In this document: in pieces, positions 10,156 through 20,662 of the stretch
How the letters are laid out: every line of letters starts with the position of its first letter
Position numbering within the stretch: the stretch's first letter is position 1
Notes under the pieces: model-generated
Databases searched by the model: none
Told to the model about the DNA's origin: nothing
The model's input: the letters and a program-made list of their open reading frames with translations, nothing else
Made by a program: the position numbers and the translations under genes
Source: Ahaetulla prasina
Taxonomy: Eukaryota; Chordata; Lepidosauria; Squamata; Colubridae
DNA: 64,000 nt
Direction: 5' to 3'
NCBI RefSeq assembly: GCF_028640845.1
Contig: NC_080543.1
Span: 100,373,825 to 100,437,824, forward strand

Positions 10156-10440
10156 CAGAGGTTCCCAACCTGTAGGCTGTGGCCCACTAGTGAGCAGTGA
10201 GTGGTTTGAAACTGGGCTGTGGGAATGGCCAGCAAGCATGCATGTGTGCACGCACATTCTCACATGAGCAATGGGAGAGCGCATGCGCACAAGCTCTATT
10301 TGCATGTGCAGCAGGCGTGTGTGTATGCCCCTTGCACAACTGGAGATGCATGTGCACACATCAGCTGCTTGTACAAACCATCCCTTACACCACCACCCCA
10401 GTCCGCAAAGCCGGGACAATTTAGCTGCCTGTTGCATCTT
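10156..10440 (+). mobile_element. hAT (Charlie-like) relic, family 5
   Basis: It starts CAGAGGTTCCCAACCTGTAG and continues with GTGGCCCACTAGTGAGC, a form common to Charlie-type hAT ends. The interior is rich in TGCATGTGCACAC-type alternating purine-pyrimidine sequence. The 3' end is eroded, so the right boundary is approximate. Relatives are at 18037 and 40090. Confidence 0.55.
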
Positions 10441-10548
10441 TAAAAAAAAGAGAGGAAGGCAATTAGACAATACTTTATATGAACCATCACTCTATATAGA
10501 GAGAAATTTCACAGAATATTGGTGAAGTTTATCTATAATGTTACAGCC

Positions 10549-10873
10549 CCGTGATGGCGAACCTTTGGCACGCGTGCCAGAGGTGGCACACAACATTCTC
10601 TCTCCACAGAGAGTTCAGCTCTGTTGTGCACGCGTGCATGCCTCCCATCAGCCAGCTGGTCTTCGGGTCTCTGCCGCGCATGTCCGGGGGGCAGCATGTG
10701 CATGTCCGGGGGGTGCATGCGGGGGGCCACACACATGCAAGGGGGCTGCTCACGCATTGCAGCTTGGGGGTACAGGCACACATGCGTGCATTTGCGGCCA
10801 CACATGCACGCTTTGGGCACTCTGTCCAGAAAAGGCTAGCCATATAAAAATTTATAAATAAAATAAATCACTG
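10549..10873 (+). mobile_element. hAT MITE, family 4
   Basis: It starts CCGTGATGGCGAACCTTTGG and ends in CACTG, flanked on both sides by exact 8-bp TTACAGCC duplications (10541-10548 and 10874-10881). The interior is GC-rich. The four overlapping open frames on both strands are compositional. The copy at 49665 shares both ends. Confidence 0.88.
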
Positions 10874-11092
10874 TTACAGCCCATTTTTAATCATCTGTAA
10901 CAAATTAAGGATGACACTAATGCAAAAATATTATATGGAAATACTGGAGGAACAGAAAATGTGCACTGCAACTATAGAGAAAACAATTAACTTTGTTAAT
11001 AGACCAAAATAGAAAATAGAATTCTACAATTAAATCTAAGCTTATCACCAAGACAGATATTAACTGTCTCTGGTCACCTGCAAACTTTAAAG

Positions 11093-11221
11093 CAGGGGTA
11101 TCAAAGTTGCATCCTGATGGTGGCATCATGTGACATATCAAGACTTTTTTCCCCTTTACTAAACCGGGTGTGGCCAGTGCATGATGCATCCAGCCCATGA
11201 GCCGGGAGTTTGACATCCCTG
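11093..11221 (+). mobile_element. hAT MITE, family 3
   Basis: It runs from CAGGGGTATCAAAGTTGC to GGAGTTTGACATCCCTG, has inverted ends, and is flanked by exact 8-bp CTTTAAAG duplications (11085-11092 and 11222-11229). Relatives are at 20082 and 31862. Confidence 0.92.
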
Positions 11222-11289
11222 CTTTAAAGGCTTCCATGCATTTTGAAGTGGGAACCTAAGCTATCTTGTCAAATTCCCTGTCCCAAATA

Positions 11290-11372
11290 CAGTAGTCCTC
11301 AACTTGTGATCATTTGTTTAACAATCATTCAGAGTTACAGTAGTGCTGAAAAAAGCGACTTACAACCAGTCC
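11290..11372 (+). mobile_element. TA-flanked MITE, left-end fragment
   Basis: It begins TACAGTAGTCCTCAACTTG and includes GTTACAGTAGTGCTGAAAAA, matching the left 80 bp of the full copies at 49038 and 14891. It ends abruptly at about 11372. Confidence 0.75.
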
Positions 11373-12457
11373 TTGCATTTCTGTCTATCGCAAAATCTTT
11401 GCTTGAATCTTTTTGATTATTTGATACTTATCAATGTTAGCAGGACAGTGATCCAAAATTGTTTGCATTATGTTTCTCATCCCATCATCTAGTATAAGTT
11501 CTGGCATCATTTTAAAAGAAAATGCTTCAATCCTTCCAACTGGAGGAAGTAAAGAACAATAGCCCCAGCCTTCTTTAGAAAACACATTCTTTCAGATTGC
11601 CTTTCTCATGCATCAAAAAGCACCTGAGATATTTAAAGATAAAGTGGATTTGAAGATACAGATGGAGATGGAGTATATTGCAATATATTTTGCTCAGTTG
11701 GGGCTCTGATGTGTCAGTTATGAGTTACTGACTTGGGTTTATGTGTTGTTTGGATTCTTACCAAATGCCTACTAAGAACATCAGGAGCTGCCAATACTGC
11801 ACAGCTGCATAACTTTGACTTTTGTGTCAAAGTTATTGAATTACTGCCATAAATATTCTTAAAGCTAATGTGTTACACTGGCAGAGCAAATACCATACAA
11901 GTTGCAGTGTTCTACATGTGAGCACATCATCAGTTATATACATATATAGACATATAGATATATAGATATATATATACACACATACATACTTGCTTGTGGG
12001 ATGCTCATCTAATATTTTAAACAAATAGTTCTTTAATACTAATACAGGAATCAATATAGAGTACTACTTAATTTCTGGTTGAATCCTGAAGGTTTGTTTC
12101 ATGGATAAACACTTTAGAAACATAGATTTGGATGGGTGGGGTAATAAAGGGCAATATTCCATTTTGGCTGTTTTATTTGCTTACATAAAATCTGACATAA
12201 AATCTTATATATAAAGAGTTTTTATTGGTCAAAAAAGATTTATGCAAATACATATCAGGTATGGTAAATTTTCATTTTTCTTATACATGATAAGAATTTT
12301 ACTCAAAATTTTAAACACATACAACAGCCATATGGCAAGCAGGTGATACGAAGTAGCTAAGTTTCAATCTTACATACACAATAAGGAAGGGTCAAGAATA
12401 ATCAGAATATCATACGAAAGAGAATAAGGAAAACCAACACAATACCAAATATCTTTG
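11373..12457. other. unannotated stretch
   Basis: No gene or interspersed repeat recognised, except a degenerate TATA/TACA simple repeat at about 11936-11990. The part from about 12219 may be the 3' UTR of the minus-strand frame described next: a minus-strand AATAAA sits near 12219-12224. Confidence 0.4.
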
Positions 12458-12720
12458 TCACTTCCTAGTTTTGGATCTCAGAACTCTGGGTTCAGCCTGA
12501 CCCAACTCCAGGGCCGCAACAGCGGCAGCCGCCTCCGCCCCATGGTCTATAACCTCCCCTTCTTCAATTCCTGGGTCATCTAAATCCAGGAGGGCTTTGT
12601 GTTCCTCCACGTAGGCCGCAGCCTCCGCAATTGTACTAATTTTTTCGTAATGCCCTCCCGGAAAATCATCAATCCCTCTGGCATAAAATCTTAAGGTAAA
12701 GTTCTTTAGTAAAGTTCCGA
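12458..12720 (-). CDS. unrecognised open frame, possible terminal exon
   Basis: I do not recognise this protein. A minus-strand acceptor-like CTGCCATTTTTCAG ends at 12721, followed by an open frame of about 87 codons ending in TGA. It reads LKNFTLRFYARGIDDFPGG, then an Ala/Glu-rich part including EEHKALLDLDDPGIEEGE, and ends RVLRSKTRK. The coding part is GC-rich and keeps at least seven CpG sites, while the sequence after the stop is AT-rich with a minus-strand AATAAA about 235 bp further on. It could be the last exon of an unplaced gene, a retrocopy fragment, or the end of a transposon protein. The frame extends to an ATG at 12769, but the acceptor suggests a splice. Confidence 0.3.
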
Positions 12721-12769
12721 CTGAAAAATGGCAGTGAATCAGAAAGGAAGTCAAAGTGATTACTAACAT

Positions 12770-13306
12770 ACCTTTGTCAATATATTAAGTGTAATCTTGC
12801 TCTATTTTTGTTCAGTGGGGCATAATACATCATTCAGCCATGCCTACCTTTTAAAGAGCTATTTTAGGAAACAGTTTAGTCTGCTTTCACTCCTTCAAAT
12901 ACAATGTGAAATGTCAACATGCATAGCTAATTCTCTGAAGGGCTCACTGCAGACTCTCATAGGGTGGCATTTTCATTTTTCTTCAAATCCCTTCAAAAAC
13001 TAAAGAACCTGTACACGTGTGTACTCTGCACATTTTATTTCAGAGCATTCCAAATTATTTGGGTTAAGGCTTAATCATTTCCAGCAAGTGGGCTCAATGA
13101 ACACATATATAACACTAGAAAACATTATAGCTTGCAGAGGAATTAAAATATAAATTCCATTCATCATGCAAAATAACATTAAAATTGGGTAGAAACTTTT
13201 GTGACTGTATACCCATCCTGCGGCTTTACCAGATTGAACATTGAAAAAAAACTGGGATATGCCCCACAGGAGCCAACTTGGAGTCCCAACATTAGTTGGT
13301 TATCTC
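12770..13306. other. unannotated stretch
   Basis: AT-rich sequence with no recognised gene or repeat. The plus-strand open frame at 12797-13003 has no supporting feature. Confidence 0.5.
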
Positions 13307-13311
13307 ATTCC

Positions 13312-13858
13312 TGTTGTGGTCCATCAGCAGCCTACGGAGCTGGCAACCGAGTCAGACAGCAATGAGGCTGAGGTGAGGCCAGGGCCATTGGGAAGTGAGG
13401 TGCGGACTCCAGAGCCTGATAGTAGTGAGGCAGAGGAACAAGAGGAGCCTGTTCCTAATGCATGCAAGAGAAGAGCTGCCAGAAGGCAAGAGCAACTCAA
13501 GCAGAGAGGACAACTCGGAAGTAGGGCCAAGAGATGATTGGCCCCTCCCATAAGGCTTAAAACAGACCAGCACTGGAAAACAACGTTTTCTTTGCCAGAA
13601 AACTATGTTGTAGCTACGTCTTCTGCTTCGTGTATGTCTTTGTTTATATGGCTTCTGGACATCTGCCAGGAAGGGCCTTTGGCAGTTTGCCTAATTGGAC
13701 TAAGATTTGTTAGATAACTGAGGAATTTGTGTTGGGAGGCATTTGTTTTACATTCAGTTGAACGATGCTGGGAATGAAGTAATTCCCAGCTGTTCGAATA
13801 AAGTTTATTTTTCCACAGACTAAATTTATTACTACCTACTTGGGTCTGGGTCACAACA
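13312..13858 (+). mobile_element. solo LTR (547 bp), 5-bp TSD
   Basis: The LTR starts TGTTGTGGTC and ends GGTCACAACA, and is flanked by exact 5-bp ATTCC duplications (13307-13311 and 13859-13863). An AATAAAG poly(A) signal lies near 13797. A 5-bp duplication fits retroviruses and Ty3/gypsy elements. No internal region is present, so it is a recombination product of a full element. The first 220 bp form an open frame with an acidic Ser/Glu/Pro segment (SDSNEAEVRPGPLGSE) followed by a basic RRAARRQEQLKQR. The same frame is kept in the copy at 31260. Confidence 0.92.
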
Positions 13859-14331
13859 ATTCCCTTGTTTCTTTCAGCCATAGAATGATATGATGAGACG
13901 ATAGTTGTAAATAGAATATGTGTCATCAACACGCTACATGTGCAACTATTTCCTAAACAGTAGCTTGATGTAGTTTTAAGTGTTTTTTTTCCCCTCCAAA
14001 TGCACTGAAATCTGAGGCTCAGTTCAATCTAAATACTGTAGTGTTCTAGAGATTCTCACAGTGTTGGTACCTGTTGCACGAGTATTGAATTGGTTAGAAT
14101 GAGCTTGTGATACAAAAGAAAAGATTTATGGATTTAATTCTCAGATTGATTTAGAAGTGATTGGAAACAGATCTTGAGGGAAGATTTTGGAATTATGATG
14201 CAGAGCTAGAGGAAACATTTCTACAGATATCCATGTTTTTCCTACCCTGATGATATTCGCAAAATCTTTAAAAACTGACTTTTCCCAGGCATTGGGGTCA
14301 TTTCCTGTTGTGTGCACTTTTCAAAGTGCAT

Positions 14332-14678
14332 CAAAGGTGGGTTTCAGCAGCTTCGGACCAGTTCTGGAGAACCGGTAGCAGAAATTTTGAGTAGTTCGGA
14401 GAACCAGTAGTAAAAATTCTGACTGGCCCCACCCTCATCTATTCTCTGCCTCCCAATTCCCAGCTGATTGAGCAGAAATGGGGATTTTGTAGTAACCTTC
14501 CCCTGGAGTGAGGTGGGAACAGAGATTTTACAGTATCCTTCCCCGGAGTGGGGTGGGAATGGAGATTTTACAGTATCCTTCCCCTGCCACGCCCACCAAG
14601 CCACGCCCACCAAGCCATGCCACACCCACCAAGCCACACCCACAAAACCGGTAGTAAAAAATATGAAACCCACCACTG
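14332..14678 (+). mobile_element. hAT MITE, family 1
   Basis: It starts CAAAGGTGGGTTTCAG and ends ATGAAACCCACCACTG, inverted over the GGTGGGTTTCA part. The body contains GAGAACCGGTAGCAGAAATT, two 55-bp tandem units ending in CAGTATCCTTCCCC, and a run of CCACCAAGCCAC units. The flanking 8-mers AAGTGCAT and TCATGCAT agree only over the last five bases. Confidence 0.75.
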
Positions 14679-14890
14679 TCATGCATGTAGTTTGTCTTGT
14701 CTAGATGTACATGGTTTCCTCTGTTTATTATTTTATTTTACCCTTTTAAGATTTAAGCTACCTAAGGTAATTCTGGACTCCAGAAACCGCTAAATCTAAT
14801 ACAATAAAATACATATATTAAGGCTTTGTTTTACAATTATACAAAAAATATGTGTGATTTCTACTCAGAGAAAATACTTAGAATGTAGTT

Positions 14891-15245
14891 CAGGTGATCT
14901 TTGACTTACAACAGTTCATTCAGTGGCCAAAGTTACAACAACACTATGACTGTTTTTCACAGTTATGACCTTTGCAGCATCCCCATGATCATGTGATCAA
15001 AATTCAGATGCTTGGCAACTGGCTCATATTTATGACTGTTGCTGTGTCCTGGGGTCACATGATCACCTTTTTTGACCTTTTGACAAGCAATCAATGGGGA
15101 AGCCAGATTCATTAACAACCGGATTACTAACTTACAAGTTGCAGTGATTCACTTAACAACTGAGAAAGGTTGCAAAATGGGGCAAAATTCACTTAACAAA
15201 CAACAGAAATTTGGGGCTCAATTGTGGTAGGTCGAGGACTAGCTG
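14891..15245 (+). mobile_element. TA-flanked MITE (Tc1/mariner-pogo-like)
   Basis: A roughly 355-bp element running from CAGGTGATCTTTGACTTAC to GTCGAGGACTAGCTG, with TA on the right flank. Internal landmarks are ATGATCATGTGATCAAAATT and GGGGAAGCCAGATTCATTAA. Eight full copies and one fragment are in this window. The inverted ends, the TA flanks and the small size are the reasons for the class assignment; no transposase is present. Confidence 0.75.
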
Positions 15246-16230
15246 TACATCCTGGCAAATGTATATAGCTGTAAGCTATATTAGCCATTTGTTGAAGATG
15301 ATAGCTCAAGATAAATGTTGTTGACAAACATTTCATAGAATTTTAAGGAGCCCTGGGGCTTTTTGTGTAGTGCTGGAAGTGTGAGTGGATTTGTTAAAAC
15401 CGACATCTTTAGTTATAAGATTATAGCCATTTTTTCTGTGCCACAATTCCTCATATTTTACTATGTTTTTAAAATAAATTATTTGCTTCTTTTGCCTTGC
15501 ACTATAGTCTCTATATTCTATAGAATATATTTTATTTGTGAATCCTGATGTTGAATCGAAGTGGTTGTGGAACAGAACAACACAACTGAATAGTTCATTA
15601 TCATGAACTGCTGCCAAAAGTTTGCACTAGTGTATCTGGTATGAGTAGAATTGCGAAGTGTGAGAAAACCGCTGGGATGTTCTGGCATGTAAAAGGGTGA
15701 GGTTGGTGGTATCGGCTCCAAAGGTGATCTTTGAGACAGGAGAACTAAGTCAACCATGCAGAAAATAAGTCATGGATTTATGCTGAAAATCTTGTGCCAC
15801 TGCTGGATCTTGCTGAACTCCAAACTCTTGATAAGTGCCTTTAGTACAACGTTGAGGGAGTTCAGCAGCATCTGGAGAGTGGCATTTGTCCATCTTTATA
15901 TAATGGCTGGAGTGGGAAGTCATAAGATTGTGTACTGCATGTGCTCTTGCTCTTTTTATGTTGTTTCAAGGGAAGCCCAGATCATGTTGCTGAAAACCAG
16001 AAGCAAGACTACTGTTAATTGGTGACATATTTTTTGTGCTTTTTTCTTTAGAAATCATGGTAAGTGCATCTATTTTGCATCTGTGGTCACCCACAGAGAA
16101 GAGAAGAAAGGCAAAAAACACACTGTGACATTGTAGCACAAAAAAACATCCCTTAAAATACTTACAATGCAATATTGTGACACAGGTGCAAATGGGCAGA
16201 TTTTGCATCATAATGTCAAGATGCTTCTTT
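15246..16230. other. unannotated stretch
   Basis: No gene or repeat recognised. Three short overlapping open frames on either strand lack any domain or codon signal. Confidence 0.5.
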
Positions 16231-16745
16231 ATTTATAGAATAGAATAGAATAGAATAGAATAGATTTTTTTATTGGCCAAGTGTGATCGGACACACAAGG
16301 AATTTGTCTTGGTGCATATGCTCTCAGTGTACATAAAAGAAAAGATACATTCGTCAAGAATCATAAGGTAAAACACTTAATGATAGTCATAGGATACAAA
16401 TAAGCAATCAAATCATATTAGGAAACTAACAATATAAATTATAAGGATACAAGGAACAAAGTTACAGTCGTACAGTCATAAGTGGGAGGAGATGGGTGAT
16501 AAGAATGGTAAGAAGATTAATAGTAATAATAATGCAGCCTTAGTGAATAGTTTGACAGTGTTGGGGGAATTATTTGTTTAGCAGAGTGATGGTGTTTGGG
16601 GAAAAACTGTTCTTGTGTCTAGTTGTTCTGGTGTGCAGTGCTCTATAGCGTCGTTTTATGGGTAGGAGTTGAAACAATTTATGTCCAGACTCTGAGGGGT
16701 CTGTAAATATTTTCACAGCCCTCTTTTTGACTTGTGCAAATTATT
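16231..16745 (-). mobile_element. CR1-L3 LINE 3' end with (AATAG)n
   Basis: The plus strand starts with an AGAAT repeat and TTTTTTATTGGCCAAGTGTG, the reverse complement of the 3' end of the longer copy at 55653-57474. It retains the 3' UTR and the last part of the reverse-transcriptase frame, which is broken. The left microsatellite continues the element's own tail unit. Confidence 0.88.
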
Positions 16746-17310
16746 TTGGCATTGTCAGGATTTGAAATGGACATATTGGATGCCATCCTCCTGGCAAAAA
16801 TACAAAAGCTGAACATCCAGTGCCCAGACCCAAATACAAGGCCATACTATTTCAACACCTCAGAAGCCAAAGTAATACTTTAAAAGAAAAGTAAAACTTC
16901 AAACTGATTGCCATCCTCAGTCCACTATTGTTGTTGTCCAGCTATTGATTTTCTACTATACATCTAAGAGCCTTCTGACCATTTTTCAAAGCAGAACTAC
17001 ATACTGTATTCAAAGCTGGGGTGACCACTCAATTTGGGCTCCCATTGAACAAAGCATTCTGGTGATTTGGCTGGTTCTTGAGGCTGAAGGAAAATAGATT
17101 CTCACTGTTAGTTTTTTTCTGTCTGCTACTGTAGGTTGGAGTAGTGGCAAGAAATTGCTCTCCAGTGTATAGAATGGATAAAGTTACTGCCTTTATTTGT
17201 TTTCATAAAACAACTTCGTTGCTAGGTGTACTCACACTTCACCCTGTAAAGAAGTATATGTGGAAACTGTCAATGGAGTTCTGTGAGGTTTGGTTATGCC
17301 AAACTATCTT

Positions 17311-17344
<34 letters not shown>

Positions 17345-18036
17345 GAGAGAGAGAGGGAGAGAGAGAGAGAGAGGGAGAGAGAGAGAGAGAGAGAGAGTCA
17401 GTCAGTCATGGGACTTGAACTCAATAATAGGAATATCTGGGAAATCAGCACATCAGACCTTTCCTGTTCTTTAGCTGCTTATATATTATGAAGTTAGATG
17501 ACTTGGAGGCCTGTCCATATTTATAACCTCAGTGTATTATTTTAATGCATGGGTGATGGGTGGCTTTACTTCCTCTGTTCTGTGATCCTAAGCCAGTTGC
17601 TCTCTGTCAGCCCTAGGAAGCAGGCAATGGCAATACCTACTTATTGCGGACCATTGCCAGACTTTCCTTAGAAACCATGTTGATCTCTGTGTTAGATTCA
17701 GAAGTCCTTTTGCTGGCATATCTCCACATAAGGAGGAGTTGCAGCTCATTAGCTACAGTAACAAATCCAAATAAAGGGACAAATTCTTGCACGAAATGCT
17801 ATACTGAAAGAATCCAGCAGCAACAGCTCCACACCGATGAATGAAATATTATATTTTTTCTTTTTACAATCCTGTAAACCTTTTATTCAGGGTAGAGTTA
17901 GGGCAACTGAACAGAACTAAGCATTTACTGGCTGCATGCCGTTCCTGACACCTATGTGAAGTTGGCAAATATTTTCTCTTTGAGCCCTGAGAGAGAAAAA
18001 CATCTATTGCTACTTAAGATTGAATTCTCAGCTTTC
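16746..18036. other. unannotated stretch with GA repeat and SINE scrap
   Basis: Apart from the GA tract (17310-17397) and a SINE fragment around 17575-17645 (sharing CTCTGTCAGCCCTAGGAAG with the copies at 18905 and 51005), nothing is recognised. Confidence 0.5.
17310..17397. repeat. (GA)n microsatellite, interrupted
   Basis: About 88 bp of GAGAGA with GACA and GGGA interruptions. It produces a spurious Arg/Glu-repeat frame on the plus strand. Confidence 0.95.
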
Positions 18037-18785
18037 TGAGAGTCCCTAGCCCGAGGCTGTGGCTCACTACTGGGCCATGGCCTATGTTGTGACCCAGGTT
18101 CCTGGACCCAGACTCCTGGACTCGGATGATTCAGAAAGTGAGGGAGAAGACCTGGCAGGCCCTGCTTCTCTTGAGCCCTTTCCCTCCCTGGCACCTACTC
18201 AAAGGGAGGAGGAGGGGCTGGCAAAGCCTGATTCCCTGGAGCCTTCTTCTGATTTGGCAACGCCCCAAGAACAGTTTTGGAGTGATGCAAGACTGTGCAG
18301 GCGTGACCGGCGCGCGCAGCAGAGGAAGCGTTGGGACAAAGCCAAGTCATAATTGTCATGCAGTGACATCTGCAGAGACTATAAATAGGAGGCGGGACTT
18401 CCTGGTTTTTTGTCTTGGACAAAGCAATGAATTTGCGCGGGCAAAACTGTATCAATGGAGGGAAGAATATATTCGTGAGTAATTCTGGCCTTATCTGTAA
18501 TTTCCTTGTTATCTCCAGAAACTTGGCAGGCCCGTGGGTAGACGTGGCCAGGACATTTATATATATGTAAATAAATCAGAAAAGGAGGCCTCTGACTGAC
18601 TCTTTGCTGGGAGTATTGGGGGAAGGGAAACAGAACAGCCTATTTGGAATGGGGCTGTGTGAGAAGCTGGCCAGTGCACACATACGTGTGCAGCTCAACT
18701 TATGCAAGCAGTAGGCCCATGCACACATGGGCACACACAGCTCAACTTGCGTGAGCAGGGAGCCGGTAAAGGTTGGGGACTGCTG
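18037..18785 (+). mobile_element. hAT (Charlie-like) relic, family 5, split by an LTR
   Basis: The left piece GTCCCTAGCCCGAGGCTGTG and the ACTACTGGGCCATGGCCTA that follows join, once the LTR and its duplication are ignored, to TTTGGAATGGGGCTGTGTGA and end at AAAGGTTGGGGACTGCTG. This is the ordinary layout of a Charlie-type hAT end-to-end relic. The LTR at 18085-18637 therefore inserted into an older hAT copy. Outer boundaries are approximate. Confidence 0.65.
18085..18637 (+). mobile_element. solo LTR (553 bp), 5-bp TSD
   Basis: It starts TGTTGTGACCCAGG and ends GGGAAACAGAACA, flanked by exact 5-bp GCCTA duplications (18080-18084 and 18638-18642). A TATAAATA box is at 18380-18387 and an AATAAA lies near 18570. 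Like the LTRs at 13312 and 31260, its U3 holds an open frame with an acidic Ser/Glu segment (LLDSDDSESEGEDLAGP) and a basic end (RRDRRAQQRKRW). It is a different subfamily from those two and relates to the fragment at 3714. Confidence 0.92.
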
Positions 18786-18904
18786 CTTAGGCCACTGTGC
18801 TGCTCAAATGAAATATTCTATGAATGTGTATAAAATCATACTTCATTTAATAAATATTAAATTGTATAATTATAAATATTTGATAGTACATATTTGATAG
18901 TTAA

Positions 18905-19085
18905 TGAATCAGGCTAGAAACTGGCATATTGTGAGTTCTAGTCTTGCCTTAGGTAAAAAGCCAGTTGGGTGATCCTGGGGCAGTCCCTCTATGTCAGCCC
19001 TAGGAAGAAGACAATGGCATGCCACTGCAGAAAAACCTTGCCAAGAAAACTGCACGGACAGTCACCAGGAGTTAAATAATTTACT
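18905..19085 (+). mobile_element. SINE fragment, family E
   Basis: It shares AGCCAGTTGGGTGATCCTGG and TGTCAGCCCTAGGAAGAAG with other SINE scraps here (17575, 51005). The tail GCCAAGAAAACTGCACGGAC is typical of a tRNA-derived vertebrate SINE. The tRNA head is mostly lost. Confidence 0.5.
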
Positions 19086-19840
19086 TGAAGGTGCACATAC
19101 ATGTGAATGCACACACATATACACACATGTACTGTACAGTAGATTCTGCATGCAGATATCTACATAGTGGCTGGATGGGATGAATAGGATTTTTATTCAG
19201 GAGGTTGCTTCAGTTGTCAAAATTGGTTTAAGAAGGCATCAGTACCTCCAAATTAAATATCTAACACAGTGAACGGTGACTATTTCTATCCCCTCTATGT
19301 GTTTCCAGGTGCTTTATATTGTTTTGGACTAGATTATTTTAAGGATGCATTCCAGCTGAACTACTTCTCTCCAAGATGAAAATTGCAAAAGCTTTTTTCT
19401 AAAATGGCCTCTCCAACTCTGTATACCAGATGCTCAAGGGAATTCTTCAGAGCATTGGATGGCTTTTTGTTTTCAATTTGGTCTGGTTTTTAATTCATCA
19501 TTTTAAAATAGAATGGCAAGATTAAAATACCATTACCTTTCTGACTGCTGGATTGTTTTGTTTGTGTTAATTTGTTTTCATTTTGTTTTTATATTTTGTG
19601 CCCTTCTTACTACTATCTTAAATCATCGGTGTACCAAGTAAGTAAATGTGAATATCTGTGGTAAAAGGTGATGCTCATGTAAGTGATGAGAGTCAACACT
19701 TGTTCTGATTACAGGTAGTCCTTGACTTACAACAGTTGATTCAGTAATGGTTCAAAGTTACAACGGCACTGAAAAAAATAAGTTATGACTATTTTTCACA
19801 CTTACAAACTTTGTAGCAGCCCCATGATCATGTATGTATG

Positions 19841-20081
19841 AGCCGTGGTGGTGCAGTGGTTAGAGTGCAGTACTGCAGGCTACTTCTGCTGATCACTGAC
19901 TGCCAGCAGTTTGGCAGATCTCACCAGGCTCAAGTTTGACTCAACCTTCCATCTTTCCGAGGTGGGTAAAATGAGGACCCAGATTGTTGGGGACAATATG
20001 CTGACTCTGTAAACCACTTAAAGAGGGCAGTAAGCACTATGAATTGGTATATAAGTCTAAGTTCTATTGCTATTGCTATGT
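19841..20081 (+). mobile_element. tRNA-derived SINE, family A, full length
   Basis: It begins AGCCGTGGTGGTGCAGTGG with an A-box-like TGGTGCAGTGG. It keeps the GCAGTACTGCAGGCTACTTC head and the AAAATGAGGACCCAGATTGT block, and ends with a CTATTGCTATTGCTATG tail. It inserted into the MITE at 19712. Confidence 0.82.
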
Positions 20082-20214
20082 CAGGGGTGTCAAACTCACA
20101 ACCCTCGGGACAGATGCCTCACATACTGGCCCTTCCCCCGCCCAGTTTAGCAAATTGGAAAAAAAGTCCCGATACATCACATGACGCCACCATGACAAGA
20201 GTTTGCCACCCCTG
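20082..20214 (+). mobile_element. hAT MITE, family 3
   Basis: CAGGGGTGTCAAACTCAC to AGTTTGCCACCCCTG are inverted ends like those at 11093 and 31862. It abuts the tail of the family A SINE. The flanking 8-mers TGCTATGT and ATGTATGT match imperfectly. Confidence 0.78.
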
Positions 20215-20662
20215 ATGTATGTGATCAAAATTCAGGTGCTTAGCAACTAGTTCATACCTGTGACCACTGATGTGTCCCAAGGTCATGTGATCACTTTTTG
20301 CAACCTTTTGACAGAAAAAAATCAATGGGGAAGCCAGATCCACTTAGCAACCAGGTTACCAACTTATCAATTGCAGTAATTCACTTAATAACTTTGTCAA
20401 GAAAGGTCATAAAATGGGGCAAAACTCACTTAGCAAATGTCTCACTTGACAACTGAAATTTTGCACTCAATTGTGGTTGTAAGCTAATGACTACCTGTGC
20501 AGTGAAAAGCAACTAAATCTACCACCATCTTTCCCACATACTTGTAGGATTTTGTGAGGTATATACCGGTAATTTGAATGATCACTTACCTGAACTTTTA
20601 AATCTTGTTTGAATGTTGATCTATTATTATAACATTCTTCTGGCAAATTTGTTGTGTGAATT

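Larger units (their letters stand above)
19712..20497 (+). mobile_element. TA-flanked MITE split by a SINE and a hAT
   Basis: The left half (19712 to about 19840, from CAGGTAGTCCTTGACTTAC) and the right half (about 20215-20497, ending GCTAATGACTACCTG) form one copy of the TA-flanked MITE. About 380 bp of later insertions, the SINE at 19841 and the hAT at 20082, interrupt it inside the CATGTGATCAAAATTCAG block. The left flank is TA; the right flank is TG. Confidence 0.8.

Noticed and set aside
10150..10861. Cluster of overlapping Cys/His/Met-rich frames on both strands
   Set aside because: They fall inside two hAT elements rich in TGCA/CACA and GC. The cysteine patterns are compositional and do not form a zinc-finger spacing.
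17144..17491. 115-codon plus-strand frame with Arg-Glu repeats
   Set aside because: Product of the (GA)n tract at 17310-17397.
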